Source: Cohnella zeiphila (GTDB taxonomy: Bacteria > Bacillota > Bacilli > Paenibacillales > Paenibacillaceae). From it: DNA of 64,000 nucleotides. Location of the stretch: assembly GCF_014212055.1 (NCBI RefSeq), contig NZ_JACJVO010000012.1, positions 1 to 64,000 of the forward strand, in the 5' to 3' direction. Positions 43,935-51,854 of the stretch are shown one piece after another. Position 1 is the stretch's first letter. Each line of letters begins with the position of its first letter. The notes beneath the pieces are model-generated. The model searched no databases. It worked only from the letters and a program-made list of their open reading frames with translations, and had not been told where the DNA came from. A program made the position numbers and the translations under genes.

Positions 43935-43986
43935 TTAGTTACATCTCGTGTTTATTACAATACATTAGTTACTTACTTTTTGTCAA
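43935..43986 (-). promoter_or_regulatory. candidate DoxX-pirin promoter with repeated TTAGTTAC
   Basis: On the minus strand a TTGACA (complement of 43981-43986) precedes a TATTGT about 18 bases on. TTAGTTAC occurs at 43935-43942 and 43965-43972, flanking the -10 region, as an operator pair would. No matching regulator gene is adjacent. Confidence 0.4.
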
Positions 43987-44070
43987 TAGCTATCGCGATG
44001 ATTCCGCATCTAAGCGATCGAGTGCTCATCTATCGCTGTTTCCCGAGCGCTTAGTGGCGAAATTCGGATT

Positions 44071-44175
44071 GAGAGCGTATGAAGGAATTCCGGCGTATTG
44101 CGCCGCCCGCTTCGGCCATCCGCCCACGCAATCGCTTATACCATTGAGCAGCCGGCCGACGTCGATGTGAATGAA
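44071..44175 (+). pseudogene. 3' fragment of an SDR gene
   Basis: About 105 bases closely match (roughly nine in ten by eye, with one indel) the 3' part of the intact SDR gene ending at 63842, from GAATTCCGGCG to GACGTCGATGTGAATGAA. The frame is broken and the rest of the gene is absent. The stretch 43724-44070 holds no other gene. Confidence 0.7.
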
Positions 44176-44179
44176 GAAG

Positions 44180-44254
44180 AAAGGGTCATCCCGAAGGATG
44201 GCCCTTTACACTTGCCGTTCTATACATTGCGGTGAACCGTGCCATAAATAATGC
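44180..44254 (+). mobile_element. att-like junction 4
   Basis: Hairpin AAAGGGTCATCC/GGATGGCCCTTT (44180-44207), TTGCCGTT (44212-44219), 14 bases, then GAACCGTGCCATAAATAATG (44234-44253). The att core is diverged (TGCC for TATC), but the left arm, including spacing, is fully kept. Confidence 0.65.
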
Positions 44255-44264
44255 GGGCCCATGA

Positions 44265-45215
44265 TTAATGCATCGGCTTTTCCCATTCACCTTTGATTAC
44301 GATTCCTGTCTCTTTCGCCGCTGCTTCAAGATCATGGATTTCCTGTGCGGTCAGCGTGATTTCAGCGGCTTTTACAGCATCGGCAATTTGGGAAGTTCTC
44401 GTAACGCCGATGATCGGAACGGTTCCTTTCGCCATGGCCCAAGCGATTGCAACCTGTGCGGAATTCGCATTGTGATGATTGCCGATTTCCTTCATAACCC
44501 GGATCAGGCCTTCCAGCTTCGCCAGCACGTCTCCAGGAAACGCCTCTCCTCTTCGGGTGCCGCTTGGGAGAGGATTTTTCGCATTGTATTTGTCGGTTAA
44601 TGCGCCTTGTTCCAACACCATATAGGAGAAGAACACAATGTTGTTTTCGTTGCAGTAATCCATAATTCCGGCTTCTTCGGACGAACGGTACAGTAGGCTG
44701 TAATGATTTTGTACGGCAGAGATTTTCAGCCCTTCTTCAGCCAGAATGCTTTGCGCTAGTTTGATTTCCTCCAGATTGTGGTTGGAGACGCCTGCATATT
44801 TTACTTTTCCGCTTCTCATCAACGGAATCAGCTCGGGCGTCCATCTTTTTACATCAAGAGGATTATGGATCCAATAGATATCCGTATGGTCCGTGTCGAG
44901 CCGGTTCAGGGTACTGTTCAAGCGGTCTTCAACAGGGCCGCCAAGTTGCGGAGTGAATTTCGTTGAGAGCAGCACATCGTCGCGGCCTTTGGCAAACTCG
45001 CCCAGAATGCTCTCGGAGGCTCCCATTCCGTACACAGTCGCAGTGTCCCATAAATGGAGTCCGGCTTCCATCGCCGAATCAAAAACCGGTTTCAAGTCTT
45101 CCGCGGCAAGATGATTCCCGAAAACAGCATCCCCGCCGCCTTGACCGGTCCCCCACGACCAGGTGCCAAGAGCGATCGCCGGAATCATTTCATTTTGCAA
45201 TTTGACCTTTTTCAT
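44265..45215 (-). CDS. aldo/keto reductase
   Basis: A 316-residue AKR of the larger (Tas/YhdN-like) group: LGTWSWGTG, HLWDTATVYGMGASE (Asp, Tyr), LSTKFTP (Lys) and YWIHNPLD (His), plus the IIGVTRTSQ cofactor region. ATG 45215 is used. Downstream of an AraC regulator on the same strand. Confidence 0.9.
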   Translation of the reverse strand: MKKVKLQNEMIPAIALGTWSWGTGQGGGDAVFGNHLAAEDLKPVFDSAMEAGLHLWDTATVYGMGASESILGEFAKGRDDVLLSTKFTPQLGGPVEDRLNSTLNRLDTDHTDIYWIHNPLDVKRWTPELIPLMRSGKVKYAGVSNHNLEEIKLAQSILAEEGLKISAVQNHYSLLYRSSEEAGIMDYCNENNIVFFSYMVLEQGALTDKYNAKNPLPSGTRRGEAFPGDVLAKLEGLIRVMKEIGNHHNANSAQVAIAWAMAKGTVPIIGVTRTSQIADAVKAAEITLTAQEIHDLEAAAKETGIVIKGEWEKPMH

Positions 45216-45359
45216 TTGTTTCAACACCTTTTCGTGAAATTTTAAATACCGCATGAGATAAGAATATCAAGGAGACGAATGAATTGCTTTGCCTGCAAGC
45301 TCATTCGACTTGTTTATTTAGCTCATTTTGTTTCTGTAAATAAAAAAATACCGTTCGCG

Positions 45360-46322
45360 TTAATTTCCGCGAAGCGGTATCTTCAGCTTCAACCTCAGCT
45401 GCTGTCTAAACTCCGACGGCGGGAGTCCGAATCGTTCCTTGAATACTTTGGAAAAGTGGGCGATATTTTCGAATCCGGTCGAAAAACAGACATTCGTAAC
45501 AGACAATTCCGTTTCCGCTAACAGTTCCTTGGCTTTATCCAGCCTCCGATTGCGAACCCATTTGAGCGGGGGGGTGTTGTATAGGGCTTGAAAATCCCTT
45601 TTGAACGTCGCCAGGCTTCTGCCGGACAAATAGGCCAGGTCGTTAAGGGAAACGGGATTCAGGAAGTTCTCCTCCATGATCTTTGCGATGCTGCCTCTGT
45701 CCTTGCTTATGGGTTGCATTATTTGATGCAGCAAACGATCATTCGAATCTGTTATGTGAAACAGCAATTCCATCAGCTTCACACGAACCAGTCCTTCTTT
45801 GACTTCGTCAGGGCTCTCGAAATAGGGTTTTAACGACTCGATATAGCTTCCAATGCGGGCATTCATCGGATAGACTGCTATCGGAACAACATCATTCATG
45901 GGATGAATGGGGTTGAAACCGGCGAATTTGAGGAATTCATCGACGATCTTCTCGTTCAGGAAAAACATCATATAGTCGAGGATGTAATCGGAATCGGGTT
46001 CACCCGTTTTCTCGTACTCGACTCCAGCTGATTTATGAATAAACATCATTTCGTTGCTCCGCACCGTATATTCTTGATCGCTGAACCGAAGGGTATAGAC
46101 CCCCGACTTGACGATCAGCAGAAGATGATCCTGCAAAAAGAAGGTTCCTTTTCTGCCTTGCGTGTAAAAACAGAATTTGATAACGGACATCCCATCCAGT
46201 TTCAAGCTCCCTTTTTGATCCGGAGACGGGGCCAGATCTTGAGGCGCCTTGACCATTTTGCTTGATCTCATCGTCATGGGCGTCCCCGCCTTCCTTGTTC
46301 CTGCGATTGCTCTCGTTTCCAT
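45360..46322 (-). CDS. AraC family transcriptional regulator
   Basis: A 320-residue ExsA/Rma-type regulator. An N-terminal cupin-like sensor (about 40-200) precedes a C-terminal double HTH: NPVSLNDLAYLSGRSLATFKRDF and LSVTNVCFSTGFENIAHFSKVFKERFGLPPSEFR. Probably activates the adjacent aldo/keto reductase. Start ATG 46322 after GGATGATGA. Confidence 0.88.
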   Translation of the reverse strand: METRAIAGTRKAGTPMTMRSSKMVKAPQDLAPSPDQKGSLKLDGMSVIKFCFYTQGRKGTFFLQDHLLLIVKSGVYTLRFSDQEYTVRSNEMMFIHKSAGVEYEKTGEPDSDYILDYMMFFLNEKIVDEFLKFAGFNPIHPMNDVVPIAVYPMNARIGSYIESLKPYFESPDEVKEGLVRVKLMELLFHITDSNDRLLHQIMQPISKDRGSIAKIMEENFLNPVSLNDLAYLSGRSLATFKRDFQALYNTPPLKWVRNRRLDKAKELLAETELSVTNVCFSTGFENIAHFSKVFKERFGLPPSEFRQQLRLKLKIPLRGN

Positions 46323-46500
46323 TTCATCATCATCCTTTCGACGTTTCAACACTTGTCCTTTTAGTATAACTGGAAACCGGCGAGAATACTTTGCTGAAAA
46401 GCTCAAACGGCTTGTTCGTTTAGCTTCTGGATTGACATTTAGATCGTCTGAAATTAATATAACTTTCTCTCACTTTTTTAACTTCGTTATCAACTACGTC

Positions 46501-46623
46501 ATGGATGAACACGAGCAGCGCACGTTAGCGAAGACGGCAGACGAGGAGAGCGGCGAAGAATCCAGCGTTGATCTCTCGCCCTATTTCGAAATCGGATTCA
46601 TGAGGAAGCCCCCAGAATTCTAA
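46501..46623 (+). CDS. possible 40-residue acidic peptide
   Basis: ATG 46501 to TAA 46623, ahead of a strong terminator and downstream of a TTGACA (46432) and an AT-rich region. Sequence is acidic (DEESGEESSVDLSPYFE). The terminator shows that something is transcribed rightward here. No family recognised; it could be a fragment. Confidence 0.3.
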   Translation: MDEHEQRTLAKTADEESGEESSVDLSPYFEIGFMRKPPEF

Positions 46624-46624
46624 A

Positions 46625-46662
46625 ACGCTACTGACATAACGTTGTCAGTAGCGTTTTTTTAT
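46625..46662 (+). terminator. intrinsic terminator
   Basis: ACGCTACTGAC (46625-46635) pairs with GTCAGTAGCGT (46644-46654), followed by T7. Confidence 0.85.
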
Positions 46663-46720
46663 AATTGGACATGTAAACGGAAAGGATATAGATAAGTAAT
46701 AATAGGAAGGATGATGGCTT

Positions 46721-47125
46721 GTGAATTTCGCTTCTGTACGCATTATTACTGACGACGTGGATCGTCTCGTCGAGTTCTATGAGAAAGTCATGGGGGTTTC
46801 AGCGGAACGACCCGCGCCCGTATTTGCCGAACTCGTTATGCCATCATGCACCCTTGCAATCGGCCACTCCCAGACGGCGCAGCTATTCGGCGCCGATTCC
46901 GTAGTAGGGGCTAACAATCGCACTGTCATTATTGAGTTCCGCGTCGACGATGTCGAGGCCGAATATGTAAGACTGAAGCCATTTGTCGATAATTGGGTAA
47001 TGGAACCGACCACGATGCCGTGGGGGAACCGTTCTATGCTGTTCCGCGATCCCGACGGTAATCTTCTTAACCTCTTCGAGCCGGTGACCGAGGATGCGAT
47101 TAAACGGTTTAGAGGTAGACATTGA
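46721..47125 (+). CDS. VOC-family (glyoxalase-like) protein
   Basis: A 134-residue single VOC unit: ASVRIITDDVDRLVEFYEKVMG, VIIEFRVDDVEAEY, and the C-terminal MLFRDPDGNLLNLFEPV metal-site strand. GTG 46721 follows GGAAGGATG. Substrate unknown. Confidence 0.85.
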   Translation: MNFASVRIITDDVDRLVEFYEKVMGVSAERPAPVFAELVMPSCTLAIGHSQTAQLFGADSVVGANNRTVIIEFRVDDVEAEYVRLKPFVDNWVMEPTTMPWGNRSMLFRDPDGNLLNLFEPVTEDAIKRFRGRH

Positions 47126-47155
47126 CGGGAGTAAAACCTGCGAACAAACTTACTA

Positions 47156-47179
47156 GGAGAGTTGGGGCGCCAACTCTCC
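47156..47179. terminator. hairpin after the VOC gene
   Basis: GGAGAGTTGG-GGCG-CCAACTCTCC, a perfect 10-bp stem without a long T-run. Confidence 0.5.
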
Positions 47180-47294
47180 TTCAACATAACCGTGACCTTA
47201 TCCGCGAGTTCGTTCAACAATGGAACATCCAGCTTTCGTCTCGGATGAACGGTTCATACGCAGAGATAGGATCATGGCGGGTTTTTCCTAATTT

Positions 47295-47828
47295 TTATTT
47301 ATGAAACAACCGAATAAGCGTCGAGATTTCTTCAATGGATTCTTTTTGACCATTTTTAATCCACATCACCCAAATTTCAAAAACGCCTGCACTCATAAAG
47401 TCGATCCAATAGTTTCGTTTCGCTCCCGTCCAGTCCGGAAAGGGAATAATCTCATCATAAAGTTGAGCAACGCGGGATTTGAAAATTTGATAAAACAACC
47501 CGATATAATCGCCTTCAATCGCCATGTGAAAATCCTTGGACAGATCAAGAAAAAAGCTCGTTAGATCGGCTATTTTCTGTTCATGGCTTTTTTTAAAGGC
47601 GATTTTATTAAATATATCCGCAAATTTAGGTTCGTAGTATTCCTTCAATACTTGTTCAAGGTTTTCATAATTTCTATAGAATCCCATTCGACTGACGCCG
47701 GCTTTTTTGACGACTTCCGAAACGGTTAGTTTTGACAGTCGATTGGTCTTTAAGAGCTCCAGCAACGCAAGAGCAATCCATTCTTTTGTGTCTTTTTTTA
47801 TGTTTTGGGCGTGCTCCGTCGCTGCCAT
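47295..47828 (-). CDS. TetR/AcrR family regulator (TetR_C_7-like)
   Basis: A 177-residue protein. The HTH is IALALLELLKTNRLSKLTVSEVVKKAGVSRMGFYRNYENLE, and the C-terminal region (IDFMSAGVFEIWVMWIKNGQKES) resembles the group often found with reductase genes. It faces a broken epimerase gene, its probable former target. Confidence 0.85.
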   Translation of the reverse strand: MAATEHAQNIKKDTKEWIALALLELLKTNRLSKLTVSEVVKKAGVSRMGFYRNYENLEQVLKEYYEPKFADIFNKIAFKKSHEQKIADLTSFFLDLSKDFHMAIEGDYIGLFYQIFKSRVAQLYDEIIPFPDWTGAKRNYWIDFMSAGVFEIWVMWIKNGQKESIEEISTLIRLFHK

Positions 47829-47849
47829 TACACTTCCTCCATTTTGTCA

Positions 47850-48334
47850 CAGATGTTTGTCGTCCACTCGAGCAAGGTTACCGTGTTCGGGCAACGCTTC
47901 GTACCATGAGTAGACAAGATGAAGTAAGAGATATGCTAAGATCAGGCGGAGTTACCCATTTGGAAGGCCTGTCGTTTATTCAAGCCGATTTGCATCTATT
48001 GGCCATGCTGCGTCCCGAAGCAAATGGAGAGCGTTTTATCGCCTCTAGCGCAGAGACGTTGTCGATGTTGGATATTGCGAATATTTTAAGAAAACATTTG
48101 GGCGAAGACGCTAAAAACGCGCCAAAAGGTGAACTTCCTAATATTTTGGTTCGTGCGATCGCGATCTTCAAACCGCAATTAAGAATGATTGCAACGCTCC
48201 TGGGACAAGATATGTCAACTAGCAATCAAAAGGCCAAACGTTTACTTGGATGGACACCGCGTTCGGCGGAAGAAGCCATAGCTGCAACGGGCAAGAGCAT
48301 GATAAAAATCATGAAAGAGCAGAAGAAGTCGTAA
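47850..48334 (+). pseudogene. internally deleted NAD-dependent epimerase/reductase
   Basis: Matches a dihydroflavonol-4-reductase-like extended SDR at both ends: LEQGYRVRATLRTMSRQDEV at the front and HLLAMLRPEANGERFI, then AKRLLGWTPRSAEEAI at the back. SFIQADL is joined directly to HLLAML, so the central catalytic part (roughly 110-130 residues) is gone, and the N-terminal glycine motif is missing. Confidence 0.7.
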
Positions 48335-48393
48335 GGCGCCCGATCGGGTGCCTTTTGTGTTTCGCTCAATCGAACCTTATCATAAGTGACAGC
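48333..48393 (+). mobile_element. att-like junction 5
   Basis: Hairpin AAGGCGCCCGATCGGGTGCC with a T-run (48333-48356), then GAACCTTATCATAAGTGACA (48372-48391). The att core matches junction 2 in all but two of 22 positions, and the following GCGAA is shared. The TTGCCGTT box is not clearly kept here. Confidence 0.65.
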
Positions 48394-48408
48394 GAAAAAT
48401 TTGGTGTT

Positions 48409-48960
48409 TCAATCCCCGCAACAAAACGAGTTCTCATACAGCTCATAAACGGCGAGCAGCTGCTCCGCGAGGCTTTTCTCAGCGCTTTTCATCCATTTCA
48501 TAAATGCCATGTGAAAAATTTCAACCGCAAAACGCGCGGCAAGCTCCGACAGATCGCTATCATATTGGGCAGATAGCGAGTTTGTGACAGACGCAATGAG
48601 TACCTGCCCCTTCAACAGCTCCCGTTCCTGCAGATCAGGGTTGCTTTGAATAATTTGATTCCGCGCCAGCACCCTCTCCCGCGAGCCCTCGAAAAACTCG
48701 GAAATCGACACAAAGCCTTCAACCGCAAGCTTCAGCGGTTTTTTTTCGACGTCAACATGGTCCGTAATAAAAGCCGCGACCCGCTGCCCCATGTCATTGT
48801 TCGTGTCAAAGAGCACGTCCGACTTGTCCTTGAACTGCCGGAAAAAGGTTCGCTCCGTCACGCCCGCAAGATTCGCAATCTCCTGCACGGTCGTGTTTAC
48901 ATAGCCTTTTTCCATAAATAATTGGGCGGCCGCCGCCTGTAATTTTTCTTTGCTTTTCAT
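48409..48960 (-). CDS. TetR/AcrR family regulator
   Basis: A 183-residue repressor: KLQAAAAQLFMEKGYVNTTVQEIANLAGVTERTFFRQFKDKSDVLF, then a helical effector domain and a Cys pair at the C-terminus (NSFCCGD). ATG 48960 is the best-placed start; ATG 48969 is too near GGGA. Divergent from an NmrA-like gene, with two matching sites between. Confidence 0.87.
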   Translation of the reverse strand: MKSKEKLQAAAAQLFMEKGYVNTTVQEIANLAGVTERTFFRQFKDKSDVLFDTNNDMGQRVAAFITDHVDVEKKPLKLAVEGFVSISEFFEGSRERVLARNQIIQSNPDLQERELLKGQVLIASVTNSLSAQYDSDLSELAARFAVEIFHMAFMKWMKSAEKSLAEQLLAVYELYENSFCCGD

Positions 48961-48975
48961 TTTTATCATTCCCAG

Positions 48976-49049
48976 GTCAGTTTCTGACATTTTTTCTTGA
49001 CAATAAAAACCCGCGGGCATACAATCATTTCAAATGTCAGTTTGTGACA
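48976..49049. promoter_or_regulatory. paired operator sites, TetR/NmrA intergenic
   Basis: GTCAGTTTCTGACA (48976-48989) and GTCAGTTTGTGACA (49036-49049), 60 bases apart with one difference. One sits next to each divergent gene. Confidence 0.65.
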
Positions 49050-49079
49050 CTATTTTATCAAAAAGAAGGAGAATGCACA

Positions 49080-49970
49080 ATGAAAATCACAGTACTCGGC
49101 TCGCTTGGCAACATTAATCGTTACTACCTTCCACGCCTCGTCGCTGACGGACACGACGTCACGGTCATCACCAGCTCCAGAGATCGTATCGCCGACATCG
49201 AAGCGCTCGGTGCCGAATCGGCGGTCGGTTCAAACCGGGACGTCGACTTCCTAACCCGGGCTTTCACAGGCAGCGACGTTGTTTATCTCATGATTTCAGG
49301 CATCCATCCAGCCTCCGGCATCGACATGTGGCAGAGCGCAATCGAGCTTTCTGAAAATTATAAGACCGCCGTGCAAAATTCGGGAGTGAGAAACGTCGTC
49401 AACCTCAGCTCGGTCGGCGCCGACAACCCCAACGCCGGCATCCTTTACATGTATCATTTTGCAGAAGACGCGCTTAACTCGCTTGAAGGCGTGAACGTTG
49501 CTCATATTCGTCCTGTCGGCTTTTACAGCAATCTTTTTGCCGACATGCAAACCCTTAAAGCCCGGCAAACCATCTTCAGTCCAGTATCAGCCGACATCGC
49601 GCACGGTTGGGTCAGCCCCATGGATATTGCGGACGTCGCTTACGCCCTGATTGATCACACCCCTACGGGCAAAAGCGCGAAATTCGTCGTTAGCGACTGG
49701 GCCGCAGGCAACGACTGGCTCAAGGCTCTTGCCGAGAATGGGATCGAAGCCAAATACCAACAAATCCCTTTCGAAGCCCTCGTTGAAAATATGATGAAAG
49801 CAGGCTTCCACGAGGACACCGCTAACCGCTTCGCCCTAATGAGCCGCGCCGGCGAGAGCCCCGATGAATTTTACGCCAGTCTCCGCGCCACCGACTACCA
49901 CCTGGGCAAAGTCAAGCTCGCAGATTTCGCGAAGGTTTTTGCTGTTGCATACAAGGGGGAGAGACGATGA
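49080..49970 (+). CDS. NmrA-like NAD(P)-binding protein
   Basis: A 296-residue atypical SDR: MKITVLGSLGNINRYYLPRL (a degenerate glycine motif), VVNLSSVGAD, and IRPVGFYSNLF, typical of NmrA/quinone-reductase-2-like proteins. SD AAGAAGGAG. It is coupled to the next SDR by an ATGA overlap. Confidence 0.85.
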   Translation: MKITVLGSLGNINRYYLPRLVADGHDVTVITSSRDRIADIEALGAESAVGSNRDVDFLTRAFTGSDVVYLMISGIHPASGIDMWQSAIELSENYKTAVQNSGVRNVVNLSSVGADNPNAGILYMYHFAEDALNSLEGVNVAHIRPVGFYSNLFADMQTLKARQTIFSPVSADIAHGWVSPMDIADVAYALIDHTPTGKSAKFVVSDWAAGNDWLKALAENGIEAKYQQIPFEALVENMMKAGFHEDTANRFALMSRAGESPDEFYASLRATDYHLGKVKLADFAKVFAVAYKGERR

Positions 49971-50821
49971 ACGAAACACGTACGGATATTAAAAACAAAG
50001 TATTTTTAATTTCAGGAGGATCGTCCGGAGTAGGTAAAGCAATCGCAAAGGGACTAGCCAATCTCGGCGCCAAGGTCGTGATCATCGGCAGAAGTGCGGA
50101 GAGTGGAAAAGCTGCATTAAAGGAGATTTCGGAAGCTACAGGCAACAGCAGGGGAGATTGGGTGGCGGCGGACCTTTCCCTACAGTCATCGATCCGGGAA
50201 GTCAGCGACGTGATCAAGCGGAAATACGATCAATTGCATGTGCTTGTTAATGCTTGCGGTGCAATCTATTTTAAGAAGGAATGGACGGCCGACGGGATCG
50301 ATCGTATGTTCGCGGTCAATGTGCTTAGTCATTATCTGCTGACGAACCGGCTGCTCGACATCCTCCAAGAAAGCGGACCTGCACGCGTGATCACAGTGTC
50401 GGGTAACCCCAGATTTTTTAAGAATCCCGTCCTTAACTTCGATGATATTCAAATGGAGCACCAGTATAGCGGGATGCGTGCAGCCAACCAATCGCTGTTC
50501 GCCAAGACGCTATTTGCTTTCGAATTGGCAAAGCGTCTGGAAGGAACGGGAGTGACCTCCAACGCTTTTTATCCGGGGTTTGTGAAATCCAACCTTTCGA
50601 GGAACGCGCCTTGGTATCTAAGGCTCGCTGCACCTCTCATGAACGCAACTGTCAAAGCAGAATGCGGGATCGGAGTTTATCTGGCGTCAGCGAAAGAAAT
50701 AGAGCGCGCAAATGGCGTGTTCTTCGACGATAAGAAGCAGATCGTACCGATTCAGACCCAGTTTGATGAAGGAGCAGGCAACAAACTGTGGACCTTGTGC
50801 GAAGAGCTGACAAGTGGCTAA
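49967..50821 (+). CDS. SDR-family protein lacking the catalytic Tyr/Lys
   Basis: A 284-residue retinol-dehydrogenase-like SDR. The cofactor motif SGGSSGVGKAIA and VNVLSHYLLTNRLL are intact. At the expected YxxxK position the sequence reads RAANQSLFAKTLFAFELAKR: relatives have RAYGQSKLAN..LF..ELA, so Tyr is Ala and Lys is Leu. The serine region ITVSGNP is altered too. It may bind NADP(H) without classical catalysis. Translationally coupled to the NmrA-like gene. Confidence 0.82.
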   Translation: MNETRTDIKNKVFLISGGSSGVGKAIAKGLANLGAKVVIIGRSAESGKAALKEISEATGNSRGDWVAADLSLQSSIREVSDVIKRKYDQLHVLVNACGAIYFKKEWTADGIDRMFAVNVLSHYLLTNRLLDILQESGPARVITVSGNPRFFKNPVLNFDDIQMEHQYSGMRAANQSLFAKTLFAFELAKRLEGTGVTSNAFYPGFVKSNLSRNAPWYLRLAAPLMNATVKAECGIGVYLASAKEIERANGVFFDDKKQIVPIQTQFDEGAGNKLWTLCEELTSG

Positions 50822-50831
50822 CCGGGCCGCT

Positions 50832-50903
50832 AGCGTCCTTACCGCGGAGGAGAAGCGAACCTTAAAGGAATTGCTGATCAAAAATACAAAGCGGTCGCCC
50901 TGA
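50832..50903 (+). pseudogene. possible C-terminal remnant of a MarR-type regulator
   Basis: An open stretch reading SVLTAEEKRTLKELLIKNTK before a TGA, resembling the last helix of MarR proteins (L-T-x-E-E-x-x-x-L-x-x-L-L). No gene body precedes it. Short, so tentative. A hairpin-like segment follows between convergent SDR genes. Confidence 0.35.
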
Positions 50904-50973
50904 TGCAATACCAGGAAACGACCGCCGCTTGAATCTTCTCCATGAGCTGTGGAAGGGGCTATGGATTAGCCTC

Positions 50974-51729
50974 TCACCCCCGTGCCATCGCATTCGAAAG
51001 GGCATCCGGAAAGTATTTCCCGGCAAAGCGCAAAAATTTGGAGAAGCCCGGAACGATCCTCTTTTTGTTATGCTCCATTCCTTGGATCCCGTGCTTCACG
51101 AGCGTATCCAGGTTCATATTGGGAACGCGGCTGCCGCTTTGCATGCCCGATTGAAGATTGGTTTCCGCAACGAGGGGCGGAACAAGCTCCATAACGTGAA
51201 TATTTTTTCCCGATTTCTTGAGTTGGATTCGCAGCGCGTCGGTGAACATATGCACTCCTGCCTTTGTAGCCGAATAGACGGGATGAACGGGAGAAGTGAC
51301 GTAGGAAAGACCGGAGCTTACGGTTACGATCATGGCTTCGTCTTGCCGGGCCAATTGCGGGAGCAACGCTTCCGTCATCCAGATGGTTCCGTTCAAGTTC
51401 GTCTCCACCTCCGCGGTAGTTCGCTCCAAGTCGAGGGTATCGTTCATCAAATCGAATGCGCGCATAATCCCTGCCGAGTTGAACAAGATCGAAACATCCG
51501 GGTAGCGGTTACGAAGGGATGCGGCCATTTCACGAACGGAGTTCGCATTGGAGACGTCGCCTTGCAGCCCGATGAGCCCCTTATGTTTGTTTGTCGCTTG
51601 ATCGAGGGTTGCTTGATTCCGGCCGATGACGATGACTTTATTGCCGCGATTCAACAAATTCAAGGCGAATGCAAGACCGATGCCCGAAGTGCCGCCAGTA
51701 ACGACGATTGTACGACCTGCAAGCTTCAT
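50974..51729 (-). CDS. short-chain dehydrogenase (DltE-like)
   Basis: A 251-residue SDR: TGGTSGIGLAFA, NSAGIMRAF, TVSSGLSYV, the catalytic YSATKAGVH and LVPPLVAET, characteristic of the DltE-like branch. Intact. Divergent from a TetR gene, with two spaced palindromic sites in the promoter region. Confidence 0.9.
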   Translation of the reverse strand: MKLAGRTIVVTGGTSGIGLAFALNLLNRGNKVIVIGRNQATLDQATNKHKGLIGLQGDVSNANSVREMAASLRNRYPDVSILFNSAGIMRAFDLMNDTLDLERTTAEVETNLNGTIWMTEALLPQLARQDEAMIVTVSSGLSYVTSPVHPVYSATKAGVHMFTDALRIQLKKSGKNIHVMELVPPLVAETNLQSGMQSGSRVPNMNLDTLVKHGIQGMEHNKKRIVPGFSKFLRFAGKYFPDALSNAMARG

Positions 51730-51749
51730 AAAGTGACTCTCCTTTTTCG

Positions 51750-51826
51750 GTTACACATTTTAATATTTGTAACTAATGAGTGAATTAAGCATACGACGTC
51801 TAGTTACAAAAGTCAACAGTTGTAAC
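51750..51826. promoter_or_regulatory. two GTTACA-N12-TGTAAC operators; leaderless TetR promoter
   Basis: GTTACA-N12-TGTAAC at 51750-51773 and again at 51803-51826, with identical half-sites and spacer length. The second overlaps a -35 TTGTAA (51820-51825). After 17 bases comes TATAAT (51843-51848), seven bases before the TetR ATG at 51855, implying autorepression and a leaderless or nearly leaderless mRNA. Confidence 0.7.
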
Positions 51827-51854
51827 CGATCGCGTCTATCCGTATAATAAGACC

